Shown here: one piece after another, positions 44,667-59,796 of the stretch
Layout: each line of letters opens with the position of its first letter
How positions within the stretch are numbered: the first letter of the stretch is position 1
Source of the DNA: Ecdyonurus torrentis
Lineage: Eukaryota > Arthropoda > Insecta > Ephemeroptera > Heptageniidae
Assembly: GCA_949318235.1 (NCBI GenBank)
Contig: OX439129.1
Location: 29,202,339-29,266,338, forward strand
Direction: 5' to 3'
Length of the DNA: 64,000 bases
The notes under the pieces: generated by a model
The model's input: the letters and a program-made list of their open reading frames with translations, nothing else
Told to the model about the DNA's origin: nothing
Database searches by the model: none
Translations under genes and position numbers: made by a program

Positions 44667-47252
44667 TTTTTTATTTTTTTCTTTCCTTTAAACTGAAGTC
44701 ATGTGTAAAATCTTTTGAAGATTTAAAAAAAATAGCGTCTAAACTTGTTAAATTTATTAAAGTTAGAGATCCAGATTAAATGAATAGTTTAACACTTGTT
44801 TTTTACAATGAGCAAACTTTAACTTTAATTAAAATCTAAATATTTCCTTCCCATGTTTGATGTTTTTTTTTTCTTCTGTGGTTAAAGATAATGTTTTCTA
44901 TTTATTTTATTTTAATTCTATTATATTTCATTGAAATTAATTACAACATATTATTATTATTATTATAAATTTAACGTGTGTATATGTATATATTAGATAA
45001 ATTTTATAAAAACCGTAAATTTAAAGGAAAAACACTTTACTTTTAACTCTGCTCTGATTCTTTTCTGTCGCATATTTTTTTTACATATATACACACAACA
45101 TGACGCAAAGCTCAGAATGACAAAAGGAAAAAAAGAATTTTAACACTAATTTATTCATTAACGTACTCTTTTGACGTATAAAAATAGCCACTGGATATTT
45201 TTTTAATGTTAAATAATGTAAATATGACGCCAAAAAGTTAAAAATGTGTATTTTTAATATAAATTAAAAAAAAAAAAATCTTATCTTCAACAAAATGGTA
45301 CATATTAAAAAAAAAAATACAAAATAATATAATGTTACCTAGTATATAATTAGAATATTGTGTTTATTATTATTACTAGATAATATATTTACATAATATA
45401 CCTCTATATAATTAAGAATTTGTCATAAAATATATTTTATAATATTAAAAGTCATTTTTGTGTTCATAATTTTACTATATAATAAAATATAACATAATAT
45501 ACATGATACGAAATATATGTATATAATGTAGCAGCTATAGCAACAAACTGTTAGAGAATATTGTATGCGTGAGTTTGCATTAATTATGCATTATTGCGAC
45601 TCCCAAGTGAGTAGTATTGTGACAATGTATATATGTATATGTATCAGTATAGGTATAGTGTAGAAGAGAAAACGTCGTGGGAGCTACTGAAGGGAGGTAT
45701 AGGGTAGCAGCAGTCAGCACAGCACAACGCGATACAAACTAACATTCATGCAAAACCCTAGGGACACTATACCAGAAAGAACAGAAGGGAAAAAAATGGT
45801 TCATATAAAAAGTACAAATTCAGCTTTAGTTCAAATGATATCGTACCGGTACTAGTTTTTTTTATATATATAAAAAACACACACATATACCGACAAAAAT
45901 TGCTGTTATTTTTTATTACGTAAAATTTAATTTCATGCTTCCTTTTTTTTATATTATATAATAATATTCTCTGTACACCAAAATAATAATAATATTGTGG
46001 GGTATCAAGTATCATGTATAATTTTTGACAACAGGTATTATTATATTTTGTAAATTAATTAACATATAATTCTAAAATGTAATTATATTTTAGTGGTAAA
46101 TTGAATATTTTATATTTTAATTATATTTTAAAACCTTTAAGCCATTTTATCTACTAGTATAATATACTAGAAAAATATTTGTGTTTATAAATACTTTTTT
46201 GTTTGTTGTAAATTAATGTTTTAATTTTTTATATTTACGACTCAAATGTATTATTTTTAAAATAAAAATAATATATGTATTATATATATTTATATATATT
46301 AGGTATATACATAACATATAACATAAAATTTTTTGTGGTATATTTTTAATTGAAATTGGGAAAAAGCACACATGGGACCAACAATAATAATATTGATTAT
46401 ATATGTACGTTTGTATGAAAAAAAAAAATGCAAAAGAATAACAACCAACCAACAAGCATGACCCATTTAATTTGAATAAGTGTTGAATATTATTTCTGTA
46501 AAATGCATATTTAACATAGAGGTAGGAATACAATCATATAAATTACCATACAGAGTCAGCATAAATTCTTGTATGGTCATGAAATAACACACAGACACAC
46601 ACACATATAAACAGCGAAAAAGAAACACGTGCTACAACAATGCAGTATATAGTGTGAACTTCTATAGGTAATGGTTAACACATAACATATAGTATAAACA
46701 AAATGTCCGGTTTGTTCTACTATAAAATTGGAACTCAAACTGACCAATTCTGTTGTTTTTTTATATTACATAAAACACATAAAAAAGTTATTCCAAAGAG
46801 AGCAATTTTTTTTCAAACTAACAAAATATATATTTTTTTTCTTGGTTTATATAACTTTTCTGATATATGGAAAGAATTTTTTCTTTTGTTTCATTTCATA
46901 TTTTTAATATCAATATTTCCCTATAGTCTTGTATATACGTATATCATTTTGTTGTTCTAAATTGTTCTATTTTTTTTTCTTCATCTTATACTATTATTTT
47001 ACAATTTTACTATAAAATTGTAAGAAAAAACACTTTCTCCTTGCTCTATATATTTTATGATAAAAGATTTTTATAAAACTATCATACTTTACAATCAATA
47101 CTAAAACATCAGAGATATTACTCTTATACTGTTTAATATAGTTGCGCTGTAAGCTTAAATTTGTATTATACATTGAAAGCATGACAAAAAGACGTAAAAT
47201 AAAGGAACAAAAAATATAGCAAAACAATTCATTAAATGTTAGTGTCATTCAA

Positions 47253-47254
<2 letters not shown>

Positions 47255-47314
<60 letters not shown>
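47255..47314. repeat. (GA)n microsatellite, 60 bp
   Basis: An uninterrupted GA run. Confidence 0.96.
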
Positions 47315-47318
<4 letters not shown>

Positions 47319-47581
47319 TCACTGTTTTACAATGCACACGTAAATGGCTGCTATGAAACAATGATACTTGTAGACACTATACTCATTTCACTCTCTTTAT
47401 ATTAAAGGAAAATAATGTTCACATAGTAAAAGCTAGCTAGATAGCAGGCCTGTGTAACTGCAATTTCTTATTACGAGCTTAATTTTTTGCAATGATGAAG
47501 ATTGCACTGTATTTTTTTTTTCACATGAAACTTTATGTATATTATCTTTACCTTTTACTATAAAAAAATAATATCATAATC

Positions 47582-47694
<113 letters not shown>

Positions 47695-48763
47695 TTTAAA
47701 TTTATGCGTATGCAAAGTGTTGTTAAATGTATGTCTTAAAGCATAAAATTTAAAGTGAATCGATCCCTTTTTTTTTACAAATTTTATTCAATTTAATATT
47801 ATGACATTAAAATAATTTATATGTGCTTTTTACTCAAACTCTTCTTATAATATAGTTTATATATTATTTACAGCAAATGTATCTAATGTCAACTTCTATT
47901 TAGCTCTGAAAAAAAAAATAATACTTCCATCAGCATAAACTATATTTCTCTGGTGAATTTAGTACCGTAAAAGTTTATCATTAAAAATACATAACTTAAA
48001 AAAAAATTGCAATTTAAAAATAATACTTTATTGTTCGTATAGACCAGTTGCAAGCAAAAATTTTAAGTAAAATTTATCACAAGTTTAAGGGCTTTCATGT
48101 ATGAATGATAGACTAGTGGGAAGACTTAAAAAGTAAATGGGTAGGTTGAGGTATAGGGTAATGTTTTTGATGATATAAAGGAAACTCTAATATAATATTT
48201 TATATTATATAAGAAAAGTAGTTTATATATATATACGAGGTATATGCTGTCATGGTAGTCCTACTATCAAATTAATAAGGATATAGGAGAAAGGAGTTCC
48301 AATCCAACTCAACTACTTATACATAAGATACTATAACATATAAGCTACCTTCCTCAAGTATATATCAAGTGAAGAAGGGTGAAATATTTCATATGCTAAA
48401 ATATATATTTTTTAGATAATAAAACAATCTTAAGTAAAATCAATATGCTATACATACAGTATACTGTACATATATATAAAGCAATTTTAAGGATGTAAAA
48501 GTCCATTATGTGGTAAGTAATAATTAAAGTTACATTTACTATGTTTAGCAATATTTACAAACTTATATAAGAATTAGTGTAGTGATATAGAAAATATTGT
48601 GCTTTAATATAAATTCCATAGGAATCAATAATGAAAACGGAAATTCATTTCAGATATTATTTAGTAACTAAAGGTTTCCTTTTGATTTTTTTTTTTTTTT
48701 TTTTTCATAATATAAAATATTTTTATTTATCTTCTTTGTGGGAGAAAGAGGGCGTGTCCTTAG

Positions 48764-48829
48764 GTATCCTAGAGTGTATGCAATTAGTCGGTCACATCTG
48801 CCCAACTGGCTGCATAACTATTAGGATAC
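48764..48829. repeat. 66-bp hairpin repeat, copy 1
   Basis: The element begins gtatcct and ends aggatac. An inner imperfect inverted pair (gcaattagtcgg on the left, ccaactggctgc on the right) makes it nearly self-complementary. A second copy of identical length lies at 63623-63688. It resembles a very short palindromic MITE or a structured small-RNA-like repeat. No promoter elements are visible. Confidence 0.75.
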
Positions 48830-49379
48830 AAAATAAATTAGTTCTACTAAAATGTTCTCTTTTGTAGTATTATTATTAATTTTTTTTTTGTGTTTAGCTA
48901 TGGTTAAAAAACAAAACAAAAAACCTACTGAATCTGGATAATTAAACATATTCTTCATTTTATATTATAGTCTTGTTTCAGAAAATAAAATCCAAAGATG
49001 ATGTTAAGTACTATTTTATTGTTACAGTAATCATAATAATATAGTTATTTAAAGTACTTAATTTGATTTAAAATTTCATAGTAAAGTAATCTTTAAAGTA
49101 AAATATTATTTTTCCCCCTTGCTTGTACAATAAGTACTAAACATGCACATATTTTAAAGTAATACAAAAGATTTTAATTATAATTTTCTCATTATATATT
49201 TATGGATAAAAAAAAGTTTTTAATTTCGTTTCATATTATCATAATATTATAATATAGAATTTTAAAATAGAGTTGTTAGTTAGAAAATATTATATCTACA
49301 GAAAGTTGAACATATTTTATATATCTTATTTCTTTTATTTCTACCTTCCTGTAGATGCAAATTAGATGTCCTGGCATAT

Positions 49380-49382
<3 letters not shown>

Positions 49383-49461
<79 letters not shown>
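49383..49461. repeat. (TA)n microsatellite, 79 bp
   Basis: An uninterrupted TA run. Confidence 0.96.
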
Positions 49462-49464
<3 letters not shown>

Positions 49465-50126
49465 TTTCGCGTCAAATATATTTTTCTGTTATTGTTATTA
49501 TTTCCATAAAAAGCTTTATTATTATTATTATTATCGTAACTCCCTTCTTGTAGGTTTCTTCATTATTATAAAAGAGACATTTCAAAAATATGTGTCTACT
49601 TCCCCTCGTTCGTGGTTAAAACTTTCTTACTTTATTTTCATTTCTACTTTAATAATAATAATATAAACTTATTTTTACATGCATTTCACTTTTAAAATTT
49701 TAACTTTGTTATTTTAAACTTAACAAATGAAAATTTATTTTTTATTAAAAAAAAATGTATAATATAATATATAATTTAATAATAATTGATTGATTTTAAT
49801 GAAGTGTGTTGTAAAACAAAAGTTTAATTATTTGGAATAACAGAAGTGGCTACTTACATTTTACAACGTGTTTTTTAAAAGTGGTTTTTAACTTTATAAT
49901 TGTATACACTTCAATCTGTAACGTGTATTACTCACATGTAAAACTTTTTATATATAAATATATTGTTATTTTAAAAATACTGTAATTAATATACATGGAT
50001 GAGTGTACATTTTAACACATTTGCACAATTAATAATATTTAAATACCTTATTTTTAACCACAATAAACCACATTGTACATTTTAATATATAAATATATAC
50101 GTATAAAATGAAAATGTGTTACGAAC

Positions 50127-50278
<152 letters not shown>

Positions 50279-50754
50279 ACGTACTGTATAAAGTTTTATT
50301 TTAATTTGCCGCATCAGCTATTGGTATTTTCATGTTTATCTAAGTGAGATAATTGTTATTTTAATATTAATCCAATTTTACGTTTTATTGTAATATAATT
50401 ATATAAAAATACAGCATGGAATATTATACAAAACATATTAATAATTATCGGTACGTTAAATAAGATTTACCTAAAAAGATTATATAAATTACCCTAAATA
50501 AAATAATAATAATAATTATAAAATCAATGTTATGATAAAAACAATTATATTTCGATAATAAATTGTTATTGAATTGGTATTCATAACCAATGAAAGAAGA
50601 ATTATATATAAAAAAAATTTATATAATAGAAATATTGAGCATACGTTTTCATGCAGTGCTAGTATTTCTATTTTATATACTTTTTTTCTGAACAACATTG
50701 GATTTATTTAAAAAATGAAATATAATATAAACAAGTAATGTTAACACCATATGG

Positions 50755-50859
<105 letters not shown>

Positions 50860-51534
50860 ATTCTATGTGATATTCTTTTGTTTATTGTAATGCTGTTGTC
50901 ATCGCCTTGCCGAGCTGAGAGTTACTATGATTTTTTTTTCTACATTTTTATATAACATTGTATCTGCGTACAAGTATTCAGAACAAAACTCATATACAAT
51001 TTCTATACAATTCACAAATATATTGTAATGCAAAGAGAAATATATATAGCGGTTTCAAACGCGACTTGTTTAATAATAAAAAAATATCGAGTAAATAAAA
51101 GAGAGACAAGTACAAAAAAAGAAAGAAAAAAAAAGTAGCATCCAATTTTTTTAACTCGTTGCTTTTTCCGGTTATTTTAATACAAACAATAGGAAAGTTA
51201 TATTTTTAAGTTTATATGTAACAGAACGCAAGTGTTCATGCTTTATACATTATTAAAATACATTTTTTTATTAAAATTATATAAAAAAATGTTAAATTCT
51301 CTCTTTCTTTTATTTTATATTTTTCTTTGTTTTTGTTTTGTTTTTTTCGCTTCAAAGGGCATTACTGATTTGTTTACAAATTTTTGTTTTGCAAATGCAC
51401 TTCTAAATTCTTCAATAACCTTTCAATATGTTTTATCAATGACTCAAAATTTCAAAACATTTTTATTGGGGAAGAAAAGAAAAAATAAATTTACCATCAA
51501 AGTTTCTTTTTGAAAAATATACTAGATTTATGCA

Positions 51535-51537
<3 letters not shown>

Positions 51538-51571
<34 letters not shown>
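51538..51571. repeat. Poly(A) tract, 34 bp
   Basis: A homopolymer about 190 bp beyond the exon A donor. It reads as poly(U) in the Dpr pre-mRNA. Confidence 0.95.
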
Positions 51572-51575
<4 letters not shown>

Positions 51576-51762
51576 ATAAAATAAGGATTTCTTGAAAGTA
51601 CTTGAAAAATATGAAGAAAAAAGTCAATAACTTTGAGCTCTTTTCAATATGTTTCAATCAAAATGTATTCATTGAATATAAAATTGAAAAAAAAAGTTGA
51701 TGTTCGTACAAAAAAAAAAAAAACAAAAAAAAAAGCCATATAGTAATAATATGATAACTTAC

Positions 51763-51924
51763 CTGACATTCATAAGTTCCGTTGTCTCGTTTTTGAACAT
51801 ATTTGATTTGTAAAGTCCAGTCATCGGAGCCCTCTGCATGTAAAACTTGGAATCTTTCATCATTAGTGTATGTAAACATACCAGAAGTTAGAATATGCCA
51901 ATCTCGGCGTCGAACCCAGGATAT
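51763..51924 (-). CDS. dpr: Dpr exon A: main part of Ig domain 1
   Basis: This 54-codon internal exon opens ISWVRRRDWHILT and closes NGTYECQ. It carries the Ig core tryptophan (residue 3 of the partial protein) and the D-x-G-x-Y-x-C motif with the second Ig1 cysteine at residue 53. The partner cysteine must lie in an unseen upstream exon. The Asn in NGT (residue 48) is a possible N-glycosylation site. On the minus strand the acceptor reads atgtttcag before ATA and the donor reads CAG/gtaagt, so the exon is phase 0 at both ends. The WVRRRD, HILT, TYTNDERF and DWTLQI segments match the Dpr Ig1 signature, the domain known in flies to contact DIP partners. The open frame continues past the donor into intronic, low-complexity codons; these are excluded because the next exon joins exactly at Q/V. 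Confidence 0.93.
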
Positions 51925-53893
51925 CTGAAACATATGCCACAACATTATAGCAATACAAAATAACTTAATACATAACTATATAAGAGAAGCAATAAAAAAA
52001 AAAATGTATTATAAATATTTTTATTTTTCTCTGTATGGTGCCAAATATGATATTGTAATATATTATATTTTTCTTTTCTTGTTAAACTATTGAACTCTAT
52101 TTTGTAGATGCACCCTATAGAAAAAAAAATCAAAATACTATTATTTTTTTTATATATTATATAGCTTCTCAAAGTTATGTATTTTTATTTTTTATTTTTT
52201 CTGTAATCGTTTGTAAACTCTGCACTTTTTCACATCGTTTAAACTGATCGTAAAATTATAGTATGATTTTGTTAGACAAACATAAAATAACGGAAATATT
52301 TTATTGCTTGCAATGTATTTGTTATTTTATTATTATGTGCATCTAAATTTTATTTCAATATTTTTTTTTTCATTTCGTTGGAAAATACTAAGAAAAAAAA
52401 TAAATTGCACAGACCATCCGGTATAATTTATTTTACAATAGTTGTGTTTCGAAGAACTATAATAAATGTGTTTAAAACCACAAAAATTACACACTCAAGT
52501 GTAAAAAGATAGAATGTAACTTCCTTATAATTTTACTTTTAAGTTTGTTTTTACTCTAAAGATAATTCTTGTAAACTTTTTATTTAAATATATATATATA
52601 AATTTATTGAAACAAAATTAAAATGCTTTTTAAAACTTGCTTACAACATACATACTAAAAGTTTGTCTACTTGATATAATAAAATTTAAATTTTCTTTAA
52701 GATATGTGGCCAGAATTTGGTCAGTAATAACTTTTTATTGTGTATAGTAGAATGGTTTTAACATCTATATTTTAGCCACAGTTTAGTGTAAACATTGTGT
52801 TTTGTTCAGAGTTTACCATTAAAACCACAGACTCGGGCCTGTCTATGCATGCTCTGAATATTTGCGCGCCGTTTTTAAGCTTAGACCAATTGATTTAGCT
52901 TGTGTATAGCAATAAATAAAAGTGCCTCAGATATTGCAATTTTAAGTGAAGTTTTAATAGTGCATTAAGAAAAAAAATATATATATATAGAAAAATATTT
53001 GTGATGCAAAAGTATTTAGGATCTTTATTTTTTATTATATTTTTTATTATTTTTGACATTTGTGTTTGTTATGTATTTAAAATTTATACATGAATTTTAA
53101 AGCAATTCTTTTGGGGAGAGTAAAATTTGCAAGTAATCTTTTCTCTACTGTATATAACAATTTTGCATATTTATAACAAAATTTTAAGTACTTAAATACT
53201 AAAAACATTTTCTTTTTAATTAAAATTCAACATTATATATTAACAAAACTAAACTGAATTAATTACGCATTTATTATATTATACAACACTTTTCTTGATG
53301 TTTTTGTTATATTATTATTTAAATATTATTATTACTATTATACTTTAAAAAAAATTATTCTTATTTAGTGTTAAAGAGTTTCTATTGTTCACTTATTAAA
53401 ATTTTGTATTTAAATGATCTTAATCTTTATGTCTATTTATGGATCCCAGGCATAATTTGAATAAAATGAGCTGATTGTTTCTTATTGTGCTTTTTTTTTT
53501 GTTGCTTGTATTTTGTGTGCGTGTGTATATGTTTTAAACTATGTTGTGAATATATGCAATGTATTGTAAATTTAAAAAGGAATAAAAGCAGAGGTGTTAT
53601 AAGTAAAATAATAATATGAAATGAAGTATACAAGATGTCAAACATAAATTTTGAATGACCTAGTTTATTGGATTAATTTGCTTTCGGAGTTGACCCTACA
53701 TGTTTCATTATTTATAAATAAATGAAAATTACAAAAATTATTCTCCTTGTTCAATTCAGAGACTATAATATTACGTAATGGATAAATTTAATTAAGTGAC
53801 TGTAACAATGTGACATTTGTTACATTTAAGCGATTTAATACAATAAATAAATATTCATCCATATTTTAAAATAATAATTAAAAAAAAATACAA

Positions 53894-54210
53894 TTAAAGG
53901 CGTAGAACACCTTGAACAAAAAAACTTGTATAATATCCGAACATACCTCAATGTCAACGTTGATTTGACCGTAATCATTGATTTTTAAAATATTTTCCAT
54001 TCACAAAATGGTAGAAGCGGTTTTATGACGTCACAGCTCACTTGTTTCCAAGTGCGTGGACCAGTAAGCTGTACCGTCATAAAACTGCAGCTGCTATTTA
54101 GTGAATGGAAAATTAATTAAAAATAAATGACTCCAGCCAAATCAACGTTGATTTTCAGGTATATTAGCATATTAGACAAGTTTTTTGTTCAGCTTGTTCT
54201 ACGCTTTTAA
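53894..54210. mobile_element. Fold-back MITE, TTAA-bounded (copy C, 317 bp)
   Basis: This is the same family as the element at 42700. The left end is ttaaaggcgtagaacacctt and the reversed right end is ttaaaagcgtagaacaagct. Both arms carry the caacgttgatttg block, and the centre again has TGACGTCA, an aagctgt segment and a ctgcagctg palindrome. The arms have diverged from each other more than in copy B, which suggests an older insertion. It has no coding capacity. Confidence 0.8.
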
Positions 54211-56937
54211 AAGGGTAAAGTTTAGGCCTGTCAAATGTCTAGTCCACTCTTACAACACTTAACCCAAACTTAGTTAAAACTCAATAATTTTAAGGCTTCT
54301 ATCTGAGGAAGAAAGAAAAACTGTTACAAATGATAAAGTTATATAGAACATTAACATTAAACTTTCATAATGAGTTTAAAATAAAATCATGATCAACTTA
54401 AAAAAACAAACAAATTATTAATGCAATAAAAGTTTGCAAGTTAAAAAATAAAACATATATAAAATAACAAGATGTATTACTTTTATATATTTTGTTAATA
54501 AAACGAAAAGAAAAGAAAAAGTCTTAAAACTAAGTAATATAAGATATTGTTCCCTCAGCATTTTCATTAAATGGCCGATAGGGACTATTTATTGTCATTT
54601 ATTACTGTTGAATCGATCGTCTGATTCTTTACAATTGCTAGAATTACCAATAAGAAAAATACGAGCTTTGTAGTCTTTTATATGGTTACAATACAAACTT
54701 TTACTTTATTAACATGACAAAAAAAATAACAATAAAGAAATCGTAATTTATTTTACTTTGAATAATTGTGTTATTATACTACCTTACTACGTACCTTTAT
54801 TTAATATTAATTTTTTCATGTTTAATAAAGAATAATAAAGAGTGTCAGTTTTATTTAAAAAAACACGAGTTACGTTTAACATGCCAAGTTAAAAAAAAGA
54901 GTTAATTATGTATCAACTTCTAAATTAATAAAAATATATGATAGTAGTTTTAAAAAAGAATACTTTAAAATATATGCACTAATTTAACTACGAATATATT
55001 TTAAAATTTTGATGATAAGACAAGTGTACGAATATATAATAATAATAAAAAAAAAGTTTGATATAGCCAATCTCATGTCAAGTAAGAGGGCGTTTCTTTT
55101 TTTCCCTGACTAAGTGAGTGGCCTATTTAGGAAGCTAGCCAAAAAAATCACAGCAGTTGTGCTATCACCATCAATATAAGCGCCAGAAAAAGTGAAGCAC
55201 CAGCAGCGTAAAAATATCCCCTTCTTTTAATCATCTCTTGTGCAATATGGCAAAAAAAAAAAAAAGTGAAATAAAAGACTTTTTCGTAGTTTTCTTGAAC
55301 TTGAAATACAATCTCTCTACCTCACTCTCTCCATATCCCTCAATCTATTTCTAAGTAATATGCATTAATATATGTGAGTTCGTAAGCTTCTAAAAATTAC
55401 TTTTTTTTCCCAAGTTAAGCTACAACTCTGTTAAGTATATTGAATATGATAATGGACTAAAAATATTTCACTCCAATATTTTAACCCTATGCTGATAAAA
55501 ATATGATATATTGCACCAAAACAAAATTTGAGATAAATAAATCAAATTTTATCGCAGTATTGACTATACATAGTGTTGCAACGAGATATCGTGAAAATAC
55601 AATCAAATTTATGAAGTAGAAACTGTATTGTGTGTTATACAAAATGTTATGGTATAGAATATATACGTTAAAAATTGCTTTTGTGGCTAGAAAAAAAAAG
55701 TAAAGTAAAATGACTTAGAGGAGAAGTAAAATTTGTGTGAACGCTTCTAAACATAAATAATAAAATTGATATTCAATATTGCTACTTCCTTGATTCTTGT
55801 CTAACAAATAAAGTAAACAACAGCAAGCAATTTTTCATACATAAAAATGTTTGGCTAAAATATTATATTTTATTATATAAAAAAATAAATTATTAGATAA
55901 AAGAACATTTCCTTATCTATCCCTTAATTATTTGTTCCGAAATATATTTCGTTAGCCGTTTTATCTTGTCTCCTAAAACTATTTCAAATCATATATCTTT
56001 CTTATATATATTTATGCAACTTGAATAAAAGCCAATTTAAAAAAAAAGGGGAATGGATATAGCAACAAGAGTCTCATTTGATACAAAATAAAAGAACGGA
56101 GAATTAGTTTCAAGGATTGCTATAAGTAAAAAGATAATTCTATTGTGTCTATTCACAAGTATAACTCTACATCTTAGCAAATATTCTAAAACAGAACGCA
56201 ATTTTCTGCACATTCCGTAATGTTTTCATAAAAATGTTTTACAATTTATATTTTACTACAATACTACTATTTACATTGATTTACATATTTATTGCATAGA
56301 AAAAAAATTGTTGTGTTCCAGTTTTTATCATGAGTTCGCTTATAATGAAATTTTATATACGTTAACATGTATTTATACAACCCATACTAGAGTAGAATAT
56401 CAAATAACAGGTACTTTACACTCATGGTACACAATACGGCATAGAATTCTAATAAATCTTACAAATAAGAGGGGTTAAAATCTGTTTAATACTAATTAAA
56501 AAAACTACAAAATGTAATATATTAAAATAACAACATTTAAGTTAATATAATGTGTCTTTTAAAAAATTTATAGCTTTTAATCTTTGTAGTTATTTAGCAT
56601 AGTATAAAATATTATCCTTTCTAAAAACTGTATTATATAAAGTTTATCTATGTTAACTGGTTGTATGTATAACAATATAGAAAACTGAGAAAAAAAAGAG
56701 GGGGGGGGGGGGAGTAAGAAAAAGAAGTAGTTACAGTATGCAGTAGTAGAAGTCAGTAGAAAATTTTAAATATTCATTTCATTGTATAGAGAAGTGGGGA
56801 TGAAGGAAGTAAAAAAAAAAAAAGAAAAGGTTATATTACGTAACATGCAGTGGTGCCTGACTGCCTTAGTAGCTACTGCCTGTCTACTTGGCTTTTACTC
56901 TTATTCTCTTCTTGGTTAGGTCTTGTATCATGTATGG

Positions 56938-56940
<3 letters not shown>

Positions 56941-56998
<58 letters not shown>
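56941..56998. repeat. (GA)n microsatellite, 58 bp
   Basis: An uninterrupted GA run, followed about 130 bp later by a shorter one at 57126-57158. Confidence 0.96.
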
Positions 56999-57005
<7 letters not shown>

Positions 57006-59710
57006 CAAAGGAAAGGAGTGTACGTTTTTCAAAGTGGGAGGGAGTTAAGAAGAGAGATCTTCTTGTTATTCCTTGCAGATCCTTATTTTCAGGGCATCAA
57101 GGGAGGAATGAGAAACCAAGAAGTAGAGAGAGAGAGAGCGAGAGAGAGAGAGAGAGAGTATAAGACTCACTCCCATTGCGTCTTCTTGTTTTACTAGCGA
57201 GAAGGGTCTGTCTAACATGTATACAGTAACGTCCACTGATCTTAAAACCAGTAGGTTAGGGACGACAAAAGCCCCGCAAGTCACTATATATAATATAAGA
57301 TAGAATACTGTATGCGTATGTATGTACCTTCTGTATGTAGGTATGCATGTCGTATGGCATGCTATACTTCACAATATATTAAATAGGTGTGTTTTTTGAC
57401 CAGGCGTTCTTGTTCTAGACTTATGTATATTTTAAACATATATGACTATTATTACTCCAGGGAATACATATGTATACACTTATACAGTATAGTATGTATA
57501 ATACAAATTACAAAATGAAAATTATTATTATTATTATAGTCATAAAATTTAATCCATGTTTATATAACAAGCAGTAGTAAAATTTGAATTAACTTCATTT
57601 TAACTCAGATTTTATACACAATACTATTTTATACAATTTTATTTACAATAGTTTATTTTTTGCTTTAATTTAACTAAATAATTAAATTGCTACGCTTTTA
57701 AATGAAACTACAATTGTGTAAAAAAAAAATGTTGCGTGTGTATTTCAGGCGGTATAAAAAACATTTTCTACTAAAAGCTCTCTAGATAATATTCAAGTAT
57801 TCAACCTATTATTAGGATAACATTTTTTTTATTTTAGATATAAAATAAAGTAAATTTAAAAAAAAATTATCTTTGTGAAATTTGAATCTGTTTAAATTAA
57901 AATTGACAAATATTTAATACCTCAATACATTTCATATCAAATAAAAATTGATTGAATATAAGTAAATTGATATGACTTTGTGATAAAATGTTGATCACTT
58001 GACTCTTTTTTTTTTTTTTTTTTTTTTTTATTATTTTTTCAACATTTTTTCTTTCTAGAAAGCGTCAGAAAAAAAACTGTAATACTGAGAACAATAAACC
58101 GTGTGTATAAAGAAAATGAGAGAATTCGATGATGTCGTATGCTGTAAGTGATCTTATATGTTGTTATGAGTTTGCAGATAGAAATCGACATCAAATTCAA
58201 AACGTGTTAGAATGCTTGCGATTAATATGTTCAAAGTACAAAATAGGAAGAAGGAGGGGAAAAAAAGAGGAAATAATAATAATAATGTAATGTTTGACGA
58301 TATTAAATATAATAATTAAACTCAAGTATTAAATGTGCTAAATAATTAAGAAAGAAATATAAATAAATACATAATATTATTGCTGAATGATTTGCTTTTG
58401 TAATGAGAACTCTTTAAAGCTAAAACAGGTTATCATACTTATCATTTTTCTCTAAAAAGTAGCTTCATTTATTATTTATTTTAAAAGCAAGGTATAGATT
58501 TGAAAGCTTTGTTTTTGTTAATATTTGACACTGTTATTTCAAATATAATATTGTTTATTAAAATATTCTTTTTAAATAAAAATGTTTATCATTATGACGT
58601 TATATTATTGAGTGAAGAAATAAAACAATTTTCATCAAATTATAAAATGTAACCTTACAATAATAATAATAAAAGCAACAATTCAACACTTTTACAGTTG
58701 TAGCAAAAAGAATTTATGTTCTTGTCTCATTTTAATTTTAAATCTGTAGCAATGAAATTCTTTTGCGTACAAAGAATATAAAACGTGGATGTAAATAAAT
58801 TTTATCTTTGCTAAAAAGCAAAAGCAAGCAAAGCAAAGGGAAAAAAATAATGATAAAAAAAATAAAGGGAAAGAAGTTAAAACTTATTATATTATATAAG
58901 AGGAATATAATGAATTGCTTAGTGACCTCAACTATGATTTTATTCCTATAATTTAACTCTAGGCATTGTTTTTATATATGGTAATATTTAAACCAAAAAA
59001 ATACCTTAAAGCATACTTTTTTACTCTATAAAATATAAAATTTCTTTATTTAAAATTTTTATAAGTAAATCAAAAGAACGCAGTAAAATATTTTTAATTA
59101 CAATGGTTAATATAAGATAATTAATATTTAAATGTCATCTCGAAGGCAAGAAAGAAAAAAACTTGTTGGAAAAGTAATAAAAATATACAATGTTATGTCG
59201 CAGAAGGTAGTGTGTATAAATTTAAAGTTTTTAAAACATGTATGGAAAAAAATGAGAGAGAGAAAGGAGAGAAGAGAGAGAGAGAGAGAGAGAAATTAAA
59301 TATTTAACATCAAGTTCACATTTTATTCCCGAAAGAACCAGCAGAGTTAGAATGGAAATAGTGCACAACCTTGCTATGTAATGTTGTAACTAGGCAGGCA
59401 GGCAAGCAAGCAAGCAGGGTGTATGTGTATACACTTTACTAAAGCATGTCGCATAATACACATAGTACACTACCAGTAATATAGAGCACAGCAAGCCGTA
59501 AGGCTACAAAACATATTTATTTCCCTTAAACATGCTTTAGAGTTACTACTGTATATACATATACACACTTCCCTTGAAACTAGCTACTTTCTCTCTCTCT
59601 CTCTCTCTCTCTCTCGCCTCTCTCCTCTCTCTATGTTTCTATCCTTTAGGGACTCGTCAAGATAGCATAGTGTTGTACACGTACACTATCATACAAAAAT
59701 TTTAGCAACT

Positions 59711-59712
<2 letters not shown>

Positions 59713-59794
<82 letters not shown>
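59713..59794. repeat. (TA)n microsatellite, 82 bp
   Basis: An uninterrupted TA run about 100 bp after a (CT)n tract at about 59591-59618. Confidence 0.96.

Positions 59795-59796
<2 letters not shown>

Noticed and set aside
46213..46533. 106-codon minus-strand open frame with hydrophobic stretches
   Set aside because: The F/Y/I/K-rich composition follows from AT content. There are no splice or start signals and no family resemblance.
48631..48867. 78-codon plus-strand open frame
   Set aside because: It overlaps a poly(T) tract and the 66-bp hairpin repeat, which explain its unusual residues.
51232..51513. 93-codon plus-strand open frame
   Set aside because: It has AT-driven composition and lies antisense within the Dpr intron. 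It shows no domain and no matching splice sites.
57066..57284. 72-codon minus-strand open frame in a GC-richer patch between GA tracts
   Set aside because: Its middle is a repeat-derived SLSLS stretch, and the remainder shows no recognisable protein or convincing splice sites.
59390..59417. Tandem caggcaggcaagcaagcaag
   Set aside because: It is a short, degenerate tetranucleotide repeat without further structure. It is not a CRISPR or satellite array.
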